Positions 1 through 9,494 of a stretch of DNA of 61,548 nucleotides are shown in pieces. This DNA comes from Bacteroidota bacterium (lineage in GTDB: Bacteria; Bacteroidota; Bacteroidia; Flavobacteriales_D; Sanyastnellaceae): NCBI GenBank assembly GCA_027624855.1, contig JAQBTQ010000016.1, positions 1 to 61,548 of the forward strand, given 5' to 3'. The notes below the pieces were generated by a model, which saw only the letters and a program-made list of their open reading frames with translations, was not told the DNA's origin and ran no database searches. Numbering within the stretch: position 1 is the stretch's first letter; each line of letters starts with the position of its first letter. The translations under genes and the position numbers were made by a program.

Positions 1-1030
1 ACTAGAAGGGATGAAAACTTATCACATTTACGTCGAGTTTACAAATGCCAATGATGAACTCTCAGCGGTCTTTGGTGACATATCGGCTCCCATGAGCATA
101 AGTTCTACTGAGAGCTTTTACCAAAGCAGCTTCGGAGCAGATTTCGGATGGGGGATAAATCCTTCAATATTGGCCTTTTTCCCGGAAGTTGCATACGACA
201 GCTGGTTTACCATAGGAGTGACTAATGACACCGGTCAATCCTTGGCCAGTTCCATCGGCATAGATGCAGGACTAGCAAGCTTCAACGACGGGGGAGATTT
301 TATTGTAGATGATGCCATTGGAGGATCCGTTTTCACCTTGTTTGGGGATGAAAATGCTGTGGCAGGAGAAGACCTCCGCGTTCTCATGGCGCAATTGACA
401 ACATCAGGAGAAATTTCGGGCAACGTGAACATCCAAATGTTTGTGGATGGCCAACAAAATCAGAGCATGCAGTTCATAGCTCTCCCAATCAATTTCCCTC
501 AAGGATGCGGGGACCCTGCCGCTTGCAACTATGACCCAAGCGCCGAACCCGAAGCCACTGCAGCTTGCGAGTATCCGGCAATGTGCTTCGATTGTCAAGG
601 CGAATGCCTCGATGCAAACACCAATGGAATCTGTGATTGCGACGAAAATCCTGGCTGTACAAATCCTGACGCGGATAATTTCGATGCCACAGCGACCAGC
701 GATGATGGATCCTGCATCATTGGAGGTTGCCTCTACAGCAATGCTGCGAACTTTTCCTCAGAAGCAACCTACGACAACGGGTCCTGTGAATTCGCGGGAT
801 GCACCAATCCATCGGCTTTAAATTATGATTCAGAAGCTGTGCTGGAAGATGGAAGCTGCCTTTTACTAGGATGCATGGATCCGATTGGATTAAATTTTGA
901 TCCGACTGCCAACGTACCCGGTGTTTGTGCATACTCTCCTGTTTGCGAGAGCGATCTCGATGGAGATGGGTACGTGGATGTCTTCGACCTGCTGCTCATG
1001 TTTGAGAGCTACGGGTATGATTGTGAGTAA
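1..1030 (+). CDS. Secreted Cys-rich repeat protein, 5' end cut by window edge
   Basis: The frame is open to the left edge (codons L-E-G before the first ATG at 11). The second repeat protein at 49813-51393 reads L-T-G-M at the same place inside its N-terminal domain, so this ATG is internal and the true start lies outside the window. What remains is about 150 residues of an unrecognised, probably beta-rich domain, then four to five Cys repeats of the GCTNPxAxNYxxxA-DDGSC type, then a C-terminal calcium-loop module (DLDGDGYVDVFDLL) ending YGYDCE. Location is inferred to be extracellular or cell surface, because the full-length relative has a signal peptide. No type A T9SS domain is visible. 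Function unknown. Confidence 0.85.
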   Translation, partial: LEGMKTYHIYVEFTNANDELSAVFGDISAPMSISSTESFYQSSFGADFGWGINPSILAFFPEVAYDSWFTIGVTNDTGQSLASSIGIDAGLASFNDGGDFIVDDAIGGSVFTLFGDENAVAGEDLRVLMAQLTTSGEISGNVNIQMFVDGQQNQSMQFIALPINFPQGCGDPAACNYDPSAEPEATAACEYPAMCFDCQGECLDANTNGICDCDENPGCTNPDADNFDATATSDDGSCIIGGCLYSNAANFSSEATYDNGSCEFAGCTNPSALNYDSEAVLEDGSCLLLGCMDPIGLNFDPTANVPGVCAYSPVCESDLDGDGYVDVFDLLLMFESYGYDCE

Positions 1031-1044
1031 GAATTCTTGATTAA

Positions 1045-1082
1045 TAAAAAACCACCGACCCAAATTGAGTCGATGGCTTTTA
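1045..1082 (+). terminator. Probable Rho-independent terminator
   Basis: ACCACCGAC and GTCGATGGCT form an imperfect hairpin with G-U pairs, flanked by A-rich and T-rich runs. It lies 15 nt after the stop of the edge-truncated repeat protein. Confidence 0.55.
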
Positions 1083-1157
1083 AGTTGCTTGGATTCAAAA
1101 TTTTAGTTTTCAATGTGCTCAGCTCTGGACTTAAATGAAGCTCGAAAACACCAATCC

Positions 1158-1763
1158 TCAATCATTACTCAACTCACGGTATATCTGAGCACTCATGCCC
1201 AAGGACATCGCGCCAGCAAAAGCCGCGAATATTAGGTAGAAGAAGAAGCCTAAAATTGCGAGTATATCTGCGATTTCTGCAGCTAATCCAACTACCACAA
1301 GAATAATCAGGTACAATATGCTGAACAGAATGCCATAGACGAAATATGCAAAAAACATGGTCCATTTATGTCCATTTGTCATTCGATTACTTTCTGTCAA
1401 CGCGTCTGTAGGACTCAATCCTTTATCCGCTACCAATAGAAAGGCCAAACTCCAAGATAACGCCATAACAATTCCAGGAATCACCCCAAACAAGTATCCA
1501 ATTAAAATACCTGTGCTGTGAAAAACAATGAGGAGAAAATAGTTACCCATATTTTCTCTGTATTTGGCATTGAAGATTTCTGTCGGGGACATTGCCTCAC
1601 CACGACTCATGGCCGCTGGAAGCGAAAGCATCGCAATGGTTGTTCCAACGTTTAGGTAAGGAATCCAAATGGTAAGAAGATAGAGTATTACCGCACCAAT
1701 AAGCGATAAAAAATTTCTGGAGGTAATTGAAAATCCTCCTTTAAGTATTGAACCAATCGTCAT
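1158..1763 (-). CDS. Small polytopic membrane protein, unknown function
   Basis: 201 residues from an ATG at 1763; the longer reading from a TTG at 1814 adds 17 polar residues and is less likely. The sequence begins MTIGSILKGGF and has about five hydrophobic segments, with polar loops around residues 60-75 and 110-130. The layout resembles the DUF975/YciC-like and glycerophosphodiester phosphodiesterase membrane domains, but I cannot assign a family firmly. It lies alone between the truncated repeat gene and the decayed copy of that gene's 3' end. Function unknown; membrane location is well supported by hydrophobicity. Confidence 0.75.
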   Translation of the reverse strand: MTIGSILKGGFSITSRNFLSLIGAVILYLLTIWIPYLNVGTTIAMLSLPAAMSRGEAMSPTEIFNAKYRENMGNYFLLIVFHSTGILIGYLFGVIPGIVMALSWSLAFLLVADKGLSPTDALTESNRMTNGHKWTMFFAYFVYGILFSILYLIILVVVGLAAEIADILAILGFFFYLIFAAFAGAMSLGMSAQIYRELSND

Positions 1764-1970
1764 GTTGTAAGGGTTTAGTTTTCGAAATGTAACATCTGAA
1801 TTCCCACATTTCAACTATGAATATCAAATGTTGAAAACTATTATCTCAATGAATAAATCATTCACGCACTCCCCTAGTTTTCTCAGCATTGCAAGACGTT
1901 TAGGGTGCCTAGCCCCTGATAAAGCGGACATATTGAAACAACTAATGACTTTCATTGCGATTTTGTTGGT

Positions 1971-2141
1971 CTTTTACTCGAATGCATGGATCCGATTGGA
2001 TTAAATTTTGATTCGACTGCCAAAGTAACAGGCGTCTAAGGCTACTCCTCTGTTTCCATGAGCAATCTCGATGGTGATGGTTACGTGAATGACTTCGACT
2101 TACTACTCATGCTTGAGAGCTACGGGTATGATTGTGAGTGA
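1971..2141 (+). pseudogene. Decayed copy of the 3' end of the repeat-protein gene
   Basis: Aligns without gaps to 860-1030 (offset 1111) with about 27 mismatches in 171 bp, roughly 84 percent identity by hand count. It covers the last Cys repeat and the C-terminal calcium-loop module. The original frame has a stop (TAA at 2037-2039) where the parent has a Cys codon. Homology ends at the stop codon. No start codon or signal sequence precedes it, so it is a non-functional gene fragment. Confidence 0.85.
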
Positions 2142-2235
2142 TCACTGTCGAAAAAATGCAGAAAAGCAAAACAACATCCAAAAGCAATCCATTCTGAATA
2201 GATTTTCTTATTATTGGATTCATAATTCAATCACT

Positions 2236-2718
2236 ATGAATCAAAACAATATCATTGGCGTTCGCCAAACAAAGCTTTTTTCTAAGTTGAGAATCAACAT
2301 CCTCGCGGGCTTGGCAATTATCATGTTAGCAAGTTGCGGCTCAGATGAACCTGCCGTCTCAGAGAGCACGGAAGAATTAAAACAAGAACTGCAAGCGACG
2401 GGTGCCTCCGAAGAAGTCCAAGAATATTTCGCTGCACTCGCTGAAGTTGTTGATGCGTACGTAGGTATGATCGAAGACATGGCTGAAGCAAGTAAAAATT
2501 CGGATCCTGGGAGCCTCGGTGGAGCCATCAATATGTTGGGAGGAGTTGCCTCAGGTGTAGCAGAAATGGCTCCTCTGCTTGAGAGAATGGAAGAACTTGA
2601 ACAACAAGGCGAGGTTCTTAAAGAGGATATGAGCCCTGAAGAAGTTGAAGCTTTCATGGTAATGTATGGTGACATCATGCAGAGATTCGTTGAAGCAGCT
2701 GAGAAAATGGAGGAATAG
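2236..2718 (+). CDS. Small lipoprotein, unknown function
   Basis: 160 residues from the ATG at 2236. A longer in-frame reading starts inside the decayed repeat-gene fragment and is rejected. The N-terminus has basic residues, a hydrophobic stretch and a lipobox (LASC, Cys about residue 33), so the mature protein is predicted to be lipid-anchored. The rest is acidic and Glu/Met-rich with heptad-like spacing (residues about 45-160), probably helical or coiled coil. No family recognised. A strong terminator follows. Confidence 0.75.
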   Translation: MNQNNIIGVRQTKLFSKLRINILAGLAIIMLASCGSDEPAVSESTEELKQELQATGASEEVQEYFAALAEVVDAYVGMIEDMAEASKNSDPGSLGGAINMLGGVASGVAEMAPLLERMEELEQQGEVLKEDMSPEEVEAFMVMYGDIMQRFVEAAEKMEE

Positions 2719-2784
2719 CCTCTTCAATCTTGAATGGCTCAGAAGAAGTGCCACACCTCTAGAAATTTCTTTCGATAATTATTA

Positions 2785-2824
2785 AAAAGCCCCTAAGAAT
2801 CTCTTGATTCTTAGGGGCTTTTGG
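2785..2824 (+). terminator. Strong Rho-independent terminator
   Basis: Long perfect hairpin (GCCCCTAAGAATC, short TCTT loop, and its complement) flanked by A and T runs. It sits 66 nt after the lipoprotein stop and could work in both directions. Confidence 0.85.
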
Positions 2825-3038
2825 TTTTAGAGTAGATTTAAAACAACCTTTCATTTCGAGAGACCAATCATGTGATTAATTCTGCTATTGTTCCCGGCCT
2901 CTCAAAAGTTAGGAATGGATACATCGGACGCGATTGTCGAACGCAGCTGTGCAGGTCAACCATTTTGGCTCTTTTGAATTGATTTGATGGAGTCATCAGA
3001 ATGATACTCCAACAACAAAACCAATCACTGCCCATGAA

Positions 3039-4610
3039 TCACAACAAGTAATGCATTGACGAAAATGAAGAGTGGCCTCCAGCGATCACTTCTTCCATCA
3101 ACGATTGCTCTTTATCCGATGAAGCAACCAACGTGCGAATGGAAAATGACCGCAATGCGGCTTTCACACTTAAGGTTGCTACCGCACTGTCCTTTCGCCC
3201 CGTGAATGGCAATGAATCGGGGCCCCTTTGACATGAAGCATTGATGTTTACTCGGCACACCTGATTCACCATGTGGTCGATGCAGTGACCCGCTGTTTCC
3301 GCGTTTTGAGTAAAAATACTGACTTGTTGTCCGTAATCGCTTTCAGCGATATCGGTAAGAACCTCTTCAAAATCTTGAAAATCAAGTACCGGGCATACCG
3401 GTCCAAATTGTTCTTCCTTGAAAATGGAAGTATCGCGATCCACGGGATGCAAAATCGCTGGAAAAAAGAGGTTACCATCAACTTCTCCTCCGCGTTGATT
3501 AACCACGCGCGCACCTTTGGCCAATGCTTCTGACACGTAATCCTGCATGTACCCTACTTTCCCTTTTTCAGGCAAAGGCGTGACGTCCGCATCGTCAAAT
3601 GGGCTGCCGGACTTGAGGTCATCGGTTGCTTTCGCAAATGCCTCCAAAAAAGTATCTCGGATGTCCTTATGCACGTACAAAACCTTCAACGCGGTGCACC
3701 TTTGTCCATTAAAGCTCCACGCTCCTTTCACACACTCCTTTACGGTCAGTTCAATGTCGGCGTCTGGAAAAATGACCGCCGGGTTTTTTGCTTCCAACCC
3801 CAGCACCTGACGCACCCGATTGGGTTTCGGATGCTGGCTGATGAGCGCATTGCTTGATTTACTGTTTCCGATCAAAGCCAGCACATCCACATGACCGGTC
3901 TTCATGATTGGCGATGCCAACGTTCGTCCCCTTCCAAAAATGATGTTGACCACTCCGGGCGGAAAACTTTGAGCAAACGCTTCGAGCAACGGAGTGATCA
4001 GGAGTACACCGTACTTAGCGGGTTTGAAAACACAGGTATTCCCCATAAGCAGTGCTGGTAGCAAAACGCAAAAGGTCTCATTCAACGGATAATTGAATGG
4101 ACCTAGGCAAAGCACCACACCGATGGGTCCCCTTCGAATTTGGGCCAAGGTTCCTTCGACTGAAGTGATATGACTTCCCTCTCGGTGAAGGTTTTTGTAT
4201 TCACGAATCGTGTCCCTGAGGTACTCAACGGTTCGATCAAATTCCTTCTCGGCATCCGATCGCTTTTTACAGATTTCCCACATCAACAGATTCACCACTT
4301 CCTCACGTTTCGGTTCCATAAGGCTGATGAACTTCTCCATGGATTTGATGCGCTCCGCAGCCGGGGCCGTTGGCCATTCTCCTCGACCGTGGTCATAGGC
4401 TTTGCGCGCTGCTGCAAGCGCTTCAAGGCCCTGTTCTTCTTGTAGGTCGGGCGTGGTGCCGAGCAGCACAGCATCTCCTTCTGCAGAAAGGATGGGACTG
4501 AATACATCGGCCATTGAGCCGTTCCAATCCTTTAGCTGCCCATCAATCAGATAGGTTGTGTGCTTTCGTGTTTTTATGTTAGTCGCAATGGTCATGGAAT
4601 TGATAACCAT
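3039..4610 (-). CDS. NADP-dependent aldehyde dehydrogenase, GapN-like
   Basis: 523 residues of the aldehyde dehydrogenase superfamily, closest by motif to non-phosphorylating glyceraldehyde-3-phosphate dehydrogenase, which oxidises G3P to 3-phosphoglycerate and makes NADPH. Visible active-site residues: Asn173 (GPFNYPLNE), Glu273 (GLEAKNP) and nucleophile Cys305 ([10 protein letters not shown]); the GQRCTALK context is typical of GapN. Cytosolic, no signal peptide. An alternative start five codons in (4595, MTIATNIK) is equally plausible; neither has a clear ribosome site. Monocistronic. Substrate is inferred from motif, so another aldehyde remains possible. Confidence 0.85.
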   Translation of the reverse strand: MVINSMTIATNIKTRKHTTYLIDGQLKDWNGSMADVFSPILSAEGDAVLLGTTPDLQEEQGLEALAAARKAYDHGRGEWPTAPAAERIKSMEKFISLMEPKREEVVNLLMWEICKKRSDAEKEFDRTVEYLRDTIREYKNLHREGSHITSVEGTLAQIRRGPIGVVLCLGPFNYPLNETFCVLLPALLMGNTCVFKPAKYGVLLITPLLEAFAQSFPPGVVNIIFGRGRTLASPIMKTGHVDVLALIGNSKSSNALISQHPKPNRVRQVLGLEAKNPAVIFPDADIELTVKECVKGAWSFNGQRCTALKVLYVHKDIRDTFLEAFAKATDDLKSGSPFDDADVTPLPEKGKVGYMQDYVSEALAKGARVVNQRGGEVDGNLFFPAILHPVDRDTSIFKEEQFGPVCPVLDFQDFEEVLTDIAESDYGQQVSIFTQNAETAGHCIDHMVNQVCRVNINASCQRGPDSLPFTGRKDSAVATLSVKAALRSFSIRTLVASSDKEQSLMEEVIAGGHSSFSSMHYLL

Positions 4611-4788
4611 TGCTTTACCGAAAAGGTTTTCACCTATTCAAGTAAGGTCACCGATGGCCCTACTACTGGAATAAAATGTAGCTGAGCATGTTAAAACCGA
4701 ATGGTGGTGTTATTTTCTTTGTAAAATTGAAAGATTCAAGTCTTGTTAGCATGTACTTGAATAATTGCCTTAAAGATTCTCAAATTCC

Positions 4789-5601
4789 ATGAAAAATCTC
4801 GCGCATTCTATTTTAGATAAAAAGTGGTTTGAGCCATTTATAATGGCCGTTATTCTAATCAATTGCACATTGATTGGTGTAGAAACCTATGTCCAACCAG
4901 AATGGATCATTTGGGTTCAGCAAATAGCACTGATCATCTTCGCAATTGAAATATGGTTGCGATGGGTTGCGCGAGATTCGGTCAAGTCGTTTTTTCGGGA
5001 TGGTTGGAATTGCTTTGATTTAGCAATCGTGCTGGTATCCTTGATTCCTGAATCGCTTTTTGAAGACACAAGCCTCATCATGAGCATCCGAATACTCAGG
5101 GTGTTCAGGGTATTGAGGTTACTGCGTGCGGCCAATGAAGTGAAATTGATTGTTTCTGTGCTGATTAAGTCTTTTTCGGCCCTAACATTCAATGGAATTT
5201 TCTTTTTCATTTTCATGTACTTGTTCTCTCTGATTGGTTTGAATCTTTTCAAATTACCAACCCATGACATAGCCGACGCAGAGACGCTTGATGTGCTCAC
5301 AGAGTATGCCGTTCTGGCTCCCCATGCGCCCGCGAATTCACCCGACCCATATGGCACGCTAAGCGAATCCATGTTCACTTTGTTTCGAATTTTGACGGGT
5401 GAAGATTGGACTGATTTGAGGTATAATCTCTGTGTCGCCAGTGATTTGGAGTTGATATCTGCATCGCCTAGCGTGATAACAACTTTCCATGTTTTGTGGT
5501 TTGTGCTCTCCGCATTCTTGCTTCTTAACCTATTGGTAGGAGCGATACTCAACAACTACCAAGTCATCATGGAAGAATCAAAGAATTCAAAGGACAATTG
5601 A
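4789..5601 (+). CDS. Single-domain voltage-gated cation channel (Nav/Cav type)
   Basis: 270 residues with the six-helix layout of one voltage-gated channel domain. S4 (about 99-114) has five Arg every third residue (R101, 104, 107, 110, 113). S5 is about 132-154, then a long outer loop, a pore helix and filter TGEDW at 203-207, and S6 at about 231-258. Prokaryotic sodium channels such as NaChBac carry TLESW; TGEDW matches the second repeat of eukaryotic calcium channels. Four subunits would make one pore. The C-terminal tail after S6 is very short. Ion selectivity cannot be told from sequence; Na+ or Ca2+ are the candidates. Transcribed alone. Confidence 0.85.
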   Translation: MKNLAHSILDKKWFEPFIMAVILINCTLIGVETYVQPEWIIWVQQIALIIFAIEIWLRWVARDSVKSFFRDGWNCFDLAIVLVSLIPESLFEDTSLIMSIRILRVFRVLRLLRAANEVKLIVSVLIKSFSALTFNGIFFFIFMYLFSLIGLNLFKLPTHDIADAETLDVLTEYAVLAPHAPANSPDPYGTLSESMFTLFRILTGEDWTDLRYNLCVASDLELISASPSVITTFHVLWFVLSAFLLLNLLVGAILNNYQVIMEESKNSKDN

Positions 5602-5734
5602 AAAACAACTTGATTCAAGCATGAATTTGAGTTGGCCAATAAGGGCAAGCGGCACTTCCGGTAGGTGGTGGGTAAGGAGAAGCGGAAAGCCACTTTTAGT
5701 GGTATGTTTGACATTGATCAATACCGAAATACCA

Positions 5735-6721
5735 ATGAAATGGTTCAGAGGAGCGATATGGGCATGCATGCTCATCACCGGTGGCGTTTGGAACACAATC
5801 AAGGCACAAGCCACCCCGAATGGCTCAAATGCCAGTGCAGTTGGTTCAATGGACACGCTCGTTGTTTCGCCTGCAGAATGGCTTATGCTCCAATTGACCA
5901 ATGGGAATTGGTTCTACGGAGAAGTGATTGAAAAAACGGACGCTACCATTGTTCTTAATACGGATATTTTGGGAAAGGTGACCATTCAAAAATTGGACAT
6001 CAAACGATCCATCTCGGGTCCGCTCACTGCTGCGGAACGTCAAGAAATTGAAGACAATGAACGCGCCAAAGACCAATTGATCGGCTTGAACAACTTGTGG
6101 CCTAGGGCAGCGTATGAGCCGGATCCCAACGCCACGCGTTATTTCTTCGCACCTTCGGCTTTCCAACTAAAACAAGGGGAAGCCTATTACCAAAATAGCT
6201 ATGGACTTTACAACCAAGCCAGCACGGGTGTATCCAATGAGTTTACAATAGGAACCAATATATTGGCCCCATTCGCGGTTGGATTTACTGCAAAATTTGG
6301 GGTTGAACTCAATTCCAAAGTGCACATCTCAGGAGGTGGGTTGGTAGCCTTCCCCTTTTGGGACTTAGACGACTCCTTCGGATTGGGGTTCGCCAATCTT
6401 ACCCTTGGATCCGAAAACTCAAACGTCACATTCACGTTGGGAACTGATTTCCAAAACAGTAGCATCCTCAATTTGAGTGCATTGCTTCCGTTGAATGATC
6501 AAACTTGGCTGATTACCGAAAACTACCGCATCACATCCCAATGGTATTGGGGGGACAACACCTACACCAATTACTATGGAATTGTTTCACTCGGGTTGCG
6601 CAGGTTTGCACAGCGTCGAGGATTTACATGGGATTACGCGCTTGTATTGTTGACCGATGAAGAGATGGTATTCCCGTTTTACAGTCTCACCATCCCCATC
6701 AAACCGAAATCAGAACGCTAG
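5735..6721 (+). CDS. Exported protein, probable outer-membrane beta structure
   Basis: 328 residues from the ATG at 5735, which puts a signal peptide at the N-terminus (MKWFRGAIWACMLITGG, cleavage near KAQA). The in-frame start 38 codons earlier would bury it. Residues about 45-90 form a small beta domain of the type DGxxxxGxVxxxTDxxIVLxTxxGKVTI. From about residue 125 come alternating amphipathic strands (FAPSAFQLKQGEAYYQN, then many Gly/Asn turns) ending in a basic tail, consistent with a porin-like barrel. No named family; such proteins recur in Bacteroidota. Follows the channel gene by 133 nt on the same strand. Confidence 0.7.
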   Translation: MKWFRGAIWACMLITGGVWNTIKAQATPNGSNASAVGSMDTLVVSPAEWLMLQLTNGNWFYGEVIEKTDATIVLNTDILGKVTIQKLDIKRSISGPLTAAERQEIEDNERAKDQLIGLNNLWPRAAYEPDPNATRYFFAPSAFQLKQGEAYYQNSYGLYNQASTGVSNEFTIGTNILAPFAVGFTAKFGVELNSKVHISGGGLVAFPFWDLDDSFGLGFANLTLGSENSNVTFTLGTDFQNSSILNLSALLPLNDQTWLITENYRITSQWYWGDNTYTNYYGIVSLGLRRFAQRRGFTWDYALVLLTDEEMVFPFYSLTIPIKPKSER

Positions 6722-6786
6722 GCTGCTCGAGTCCCATAGGATTGGGTTGCGGTTGCCTGGTACCAAGTACTTGGCTCCAACTTAAG

Positions 6787-6860
6787 TGATTCCGTTGGGA
6801 CTCGAACCCAAAACCGTCTGCTTAGAAGGCAGATGCTCTATCCAGTTGAGCTACGGAACC
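6787..6860 (-). tRNA. tRNA-Arg (TCT)
   Basis: Reads on the minus strand from GGTTCCG to CGGAATC plus discriminator A. The 7-bp acceptor stem closes with one G-U pair. Anticodon loop CTTCTAA on a TCTGC/GCAGA stem gives anticodon TCT. T loop GGTTCGAGTCC is present. CCA is not encoded. Confidence 0.95.
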
Positions 6861-6936
6861 AAGCTATCACACGTCTGTGATTTGCGATGCAAAGATGCAA
6901 ATTGAAATTCATTAACTTTAGACAAATCGTTACATC

Positions 6937-9258
6937 ATGCGAATCGACCGAATTATTCGTTCCAAAACCAGTTCAATGATCCTGGTAGGACTGCTTTTTT
7001 CAGTGTTCAGTTTTCAGCTACAAGCCCAATGCACGCAGGCCGAAGAACCCATAGCACTATTCGAATTGGATGAACTTTCAGTAAGCGACTTGCCCACGGT
7101 TTTGGCGGAAAATTCTGTCGGACTAAAGCTCTCAGATGAAGCTTTTCAGGATTTGCGTGAACACAAATACAACGAGTGGACATTGATGCTTCCTTTTCTA
7201 AATGGTAAGACGTTGCCCGTAGAATTGGAATCATTTTTGCCGTTTTCAAGTGACTTCATGATTGGCCGAAGCCAAGCGAATGGAAAATTCATCGAAGAAA
7301 CCTATCGACCCAAACTTCTTTCCTATCGCATCGTTTCACCCGGTATGAAGGGCACCATTGTCATCATGGAAGAATTCGTCATCGGAACATTGCAATGGAA
7401 CAACCAGCAATTTGACATCAGCGCCATTCGAAACGGTGAAGACGGCCAACATGTGCTTTTCTTGTTAGCGGATGCCAATGCGACGATGGATTTTGAATGT
7501 GGTGTCGATGAATTCGGACCCCGAAGGGAAGTCATGCCCATGGGGCTCCAACCCAACACTTCGTCATCGCAAGTCACTGACTGTGTCGAAGTTGCAATCG
7601 ACATTGACTATCATACGTATGGTACGTTTGGGAATGATTGTTATCCAGCCGTTGAGTGGGCTTTGGCCATCATGGCAGGAGTCAACACGATTTACACCAA
7701 TGACCTGGACGCACTCATCAACATTCAAGCGTCATACATCCATGTATGGGAAACCACCGACCCTTACAATAGCTTTACCAATGACGCAGGTGGTATGCTC
7801 GATGCCTTTCGATTGGAATGGTTGAATAGCTCAAACTTCAGTGGTATCCAACGAGACATCGTTCACTTGCTTACCCGACGTCAAAACACCGGCACGGGGG
7901 GCATTGCCTACTTGGATGTCGTCTGCTTCCCCCAGTACGCAGCAGGTTTCAGTTCTTACCTAGGTCCAGAAACTACCTACAACCTCAACAACTACAGCTG
8001 GAACCTCAATGTAGTGGGCCACGAACTTGGGCACAATTTCGGATCGAACCACACGCACTGGTGTGGCTGGTCAAATGGACCAATCGATAACTGCTATGAT
8101 GTTGAAGGCTCATGTGCCAACAACCCTCAACCTCAAGTGGGAACCATGATGAGTTACTGCCATGCGGTTGCTGGTGGCTCAGTCAACCTAGAGTTCCACC
8201 CAACGGTAATCAGTGAAGCGTTTGTTCCAACAATCAATTCAGACGGAAACTGCTTCAACACGTGCGTTGACCTCACAACGAGTTGCCAATATTTTGGCTG
8301 CACCGACTCCGCAGCGTGCAATTACGATCCTGAAGCGGTTGAAGACGATGGCACATGTGCATACGAAGAAGACGGTTGTGGCGTTTGCGGAGGAGATAAT
8401 TCCTCTTGCTCTGGCTGCATGGATTCTGAAGCATGTAATTACGACCCCTCTGCGACAATAGACGACGGCTCCTGTTTCTACCCTCCTGCTGGAAGCACCT
8501 GCGATTGCGAATACACCGCTTCCTTCGATGTGAACTTGAGTGCCGGTGAAACGGCAAGTCAAACCATTGAAGCAGCCGGGTTCGTTACCGGGTTCTCCGC
8601 AGTGTTGGTCTTCCAAGACTCACCGCCTGATCAATCTTGGGCCAATGAGATGATGGTCGGCCTTACTGCACCAGATGGCACTTGCCTGCAATATGGCGGC
8701 TACAACCTCTCTTTGGGTTGTCCGAGCGCCGGTTTATGGCCAGGGGCATGGAACACTGCGGCGGCAGGAACCTATACTGCGACAGCAGTCTTCAGTGAAC
8801 CGATTTCTGGCGCCGGTGATTGGACCATAACAATCATGAATTCTTGGGCGTCTTCAATTGGAGCTTCTTATGAGACCTCGTTGACCTTTGACGGCCTTTG
8901 CGAGGGGCCGCTGTCCGTACCAGGATGCACGGATATTGGCGCGTGCAATTATGATGCTAATGCTACTGCTGATGATGGTTCATGTGAATACACCTCTTGT
9001 GCAGGTTGCACCGATCCAACAGCCTGCAACTACGATTCAGCCGCCACCGCAGATGACGGATCATGTGAATTCAGTTCATGCCTATGCCTAGGAGACCTCG
9101 ACGGGGATAATCAGGTGGCTGTATCGGACGTTTTGCTGTTCTTGAGCGACTTCGGTTGCACATTGGTGCCTTGCGTAGGAGATACTGACGGTGATGGATT
9201 GACAAACGTCAGTGACTTACTTGTTCTTCTGGCCAACTTCGGCAATAACTGCAATTGA
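6937..9258 (+). CDS. Secreted M12B-like zinc metalloprotease with P-domain and Cys repeats
   Basis: 773 residues. Signal peptide to about residue 31, then a propeptide-like region to about 210. The reprolysin-type catalytic domain (about 215-435) carries the metzincin zinc site HELGHNFGSNH (H362, E363, H366, H372) and a Met-turn (MMSYC, about 404-408). Next are two GCxDSxACNYDP repeats (about 453-515), a proprotein-convertase P-like beta domain (about 525-655), two more repeats, and two calcium-loop, dockerin-like motifs (DLDGDN, DTDGDG) to the end FGNNCN. It should hydrolyse proteins outside the cell. No type A T9SS domain is visible; the C-terminal module is shared with the two other repeat proteins here. 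Confidence 0.88.
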   Translation: MRIDRIIRSKTSSMILVGLLFSVFSFQLQAQCTQAEEPIALFELDELSVSDLPTVLAENSVGLKLSDEAFQDLREHKYNEWTLMLPFLNGKTLPVELESFLPFSSDFMIGRSQANGKFIEETYRPKLLSYRIVSPGMKGTIVIMEEFVIGTLQWNNQQFDISAIRNGEDGQHVLFLLADANATMDFECGVDEFGPRREVMPMGLQPNTSSSQVTDCVEVAIDIDYHTYGTFGNDCYPAVEWALAIMAGVNTIYTNDLDALINIQASYIHVWETTDPYNSFTNDAGGMLDAFRLEWLNSSNFSGIQRDIVHLLTRRQNTGTGGIAYLDVVCFPQYAAGFSSYLGPETTYNLNNYSWNLNVVGHELGHNFGSNHTHWCGWSNGPIDNCYDVEGSCANNPQPQVGTMMSYCHAVAGGSVNLEFHPTVISEAFVPTINSDGNCFNTCVDLTTSCQYFGCTDSAACNYDPEAVEDDGTCAYEEDGCGVCGGDNSSCSGCMDSEACNYDPSATIDDGSCFYPPAGSTCDCEYTASFDVNLSAGETASQTIEAAGFVTGFSAVLVFQDSPPDQSWANEMMVGLTAPDGTCLQYGGYNLSLGCPSAGLWPGAWNTAAAGTYTATAVFSEPISGAGDWTITIMNSWASSIGASYETSLTFDGLCEGPLSVPGCTDIGACNYDANATADDGSCEYTSCAGCTDPTACNYDSAATADDGSCEFSSCLCLGDLDGDNQVAVSDVLLFLSDFGCTLVPCVGDTDGDGLTNVSDLLVLLANFGNNCN

Positions 9259-9289
9259 GAAATCCCAGAACACACTTAATACAAAACTG

Positions 9290-9317
9290 AAAGAGGCCAC
9301 GTAATTGTGGCCTCTTT
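9290..9317 (+). terminator. Rho-independent terminator
   Basis: Perfect 11-bp stem AAAGAGGCCAC/GTGGCCTCTTT with a GTAATT loop, 31 nt after the metalloprotease stop. The remaining sequence up to 9494 holds no gene I can see. Confidence 0.85.
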
Positions 9318-9494
9318 GGTTCGGTATCCAAAAAACTAACCCTTACTTCATGGAAATCGTACCATGGAAATAACGATTGGCGAACCTGAAAGTTCACTAC
9401 ACCGCGATTTTTTTTTCGCGGATTACCTACGCTGTTGATATTTCAATTTGTAGTCCCATGAATCACCGCATAACTTTCGTCGAAAGTAGAACCT

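Noticed and set aside
2089-2235. N-terminal extension of the 2236-2718 lipoprotein
   Set aside because: It begins in the decayed repeat-gene fragment in a different frame and would place 49 polar residues before the lipoprotein signal.
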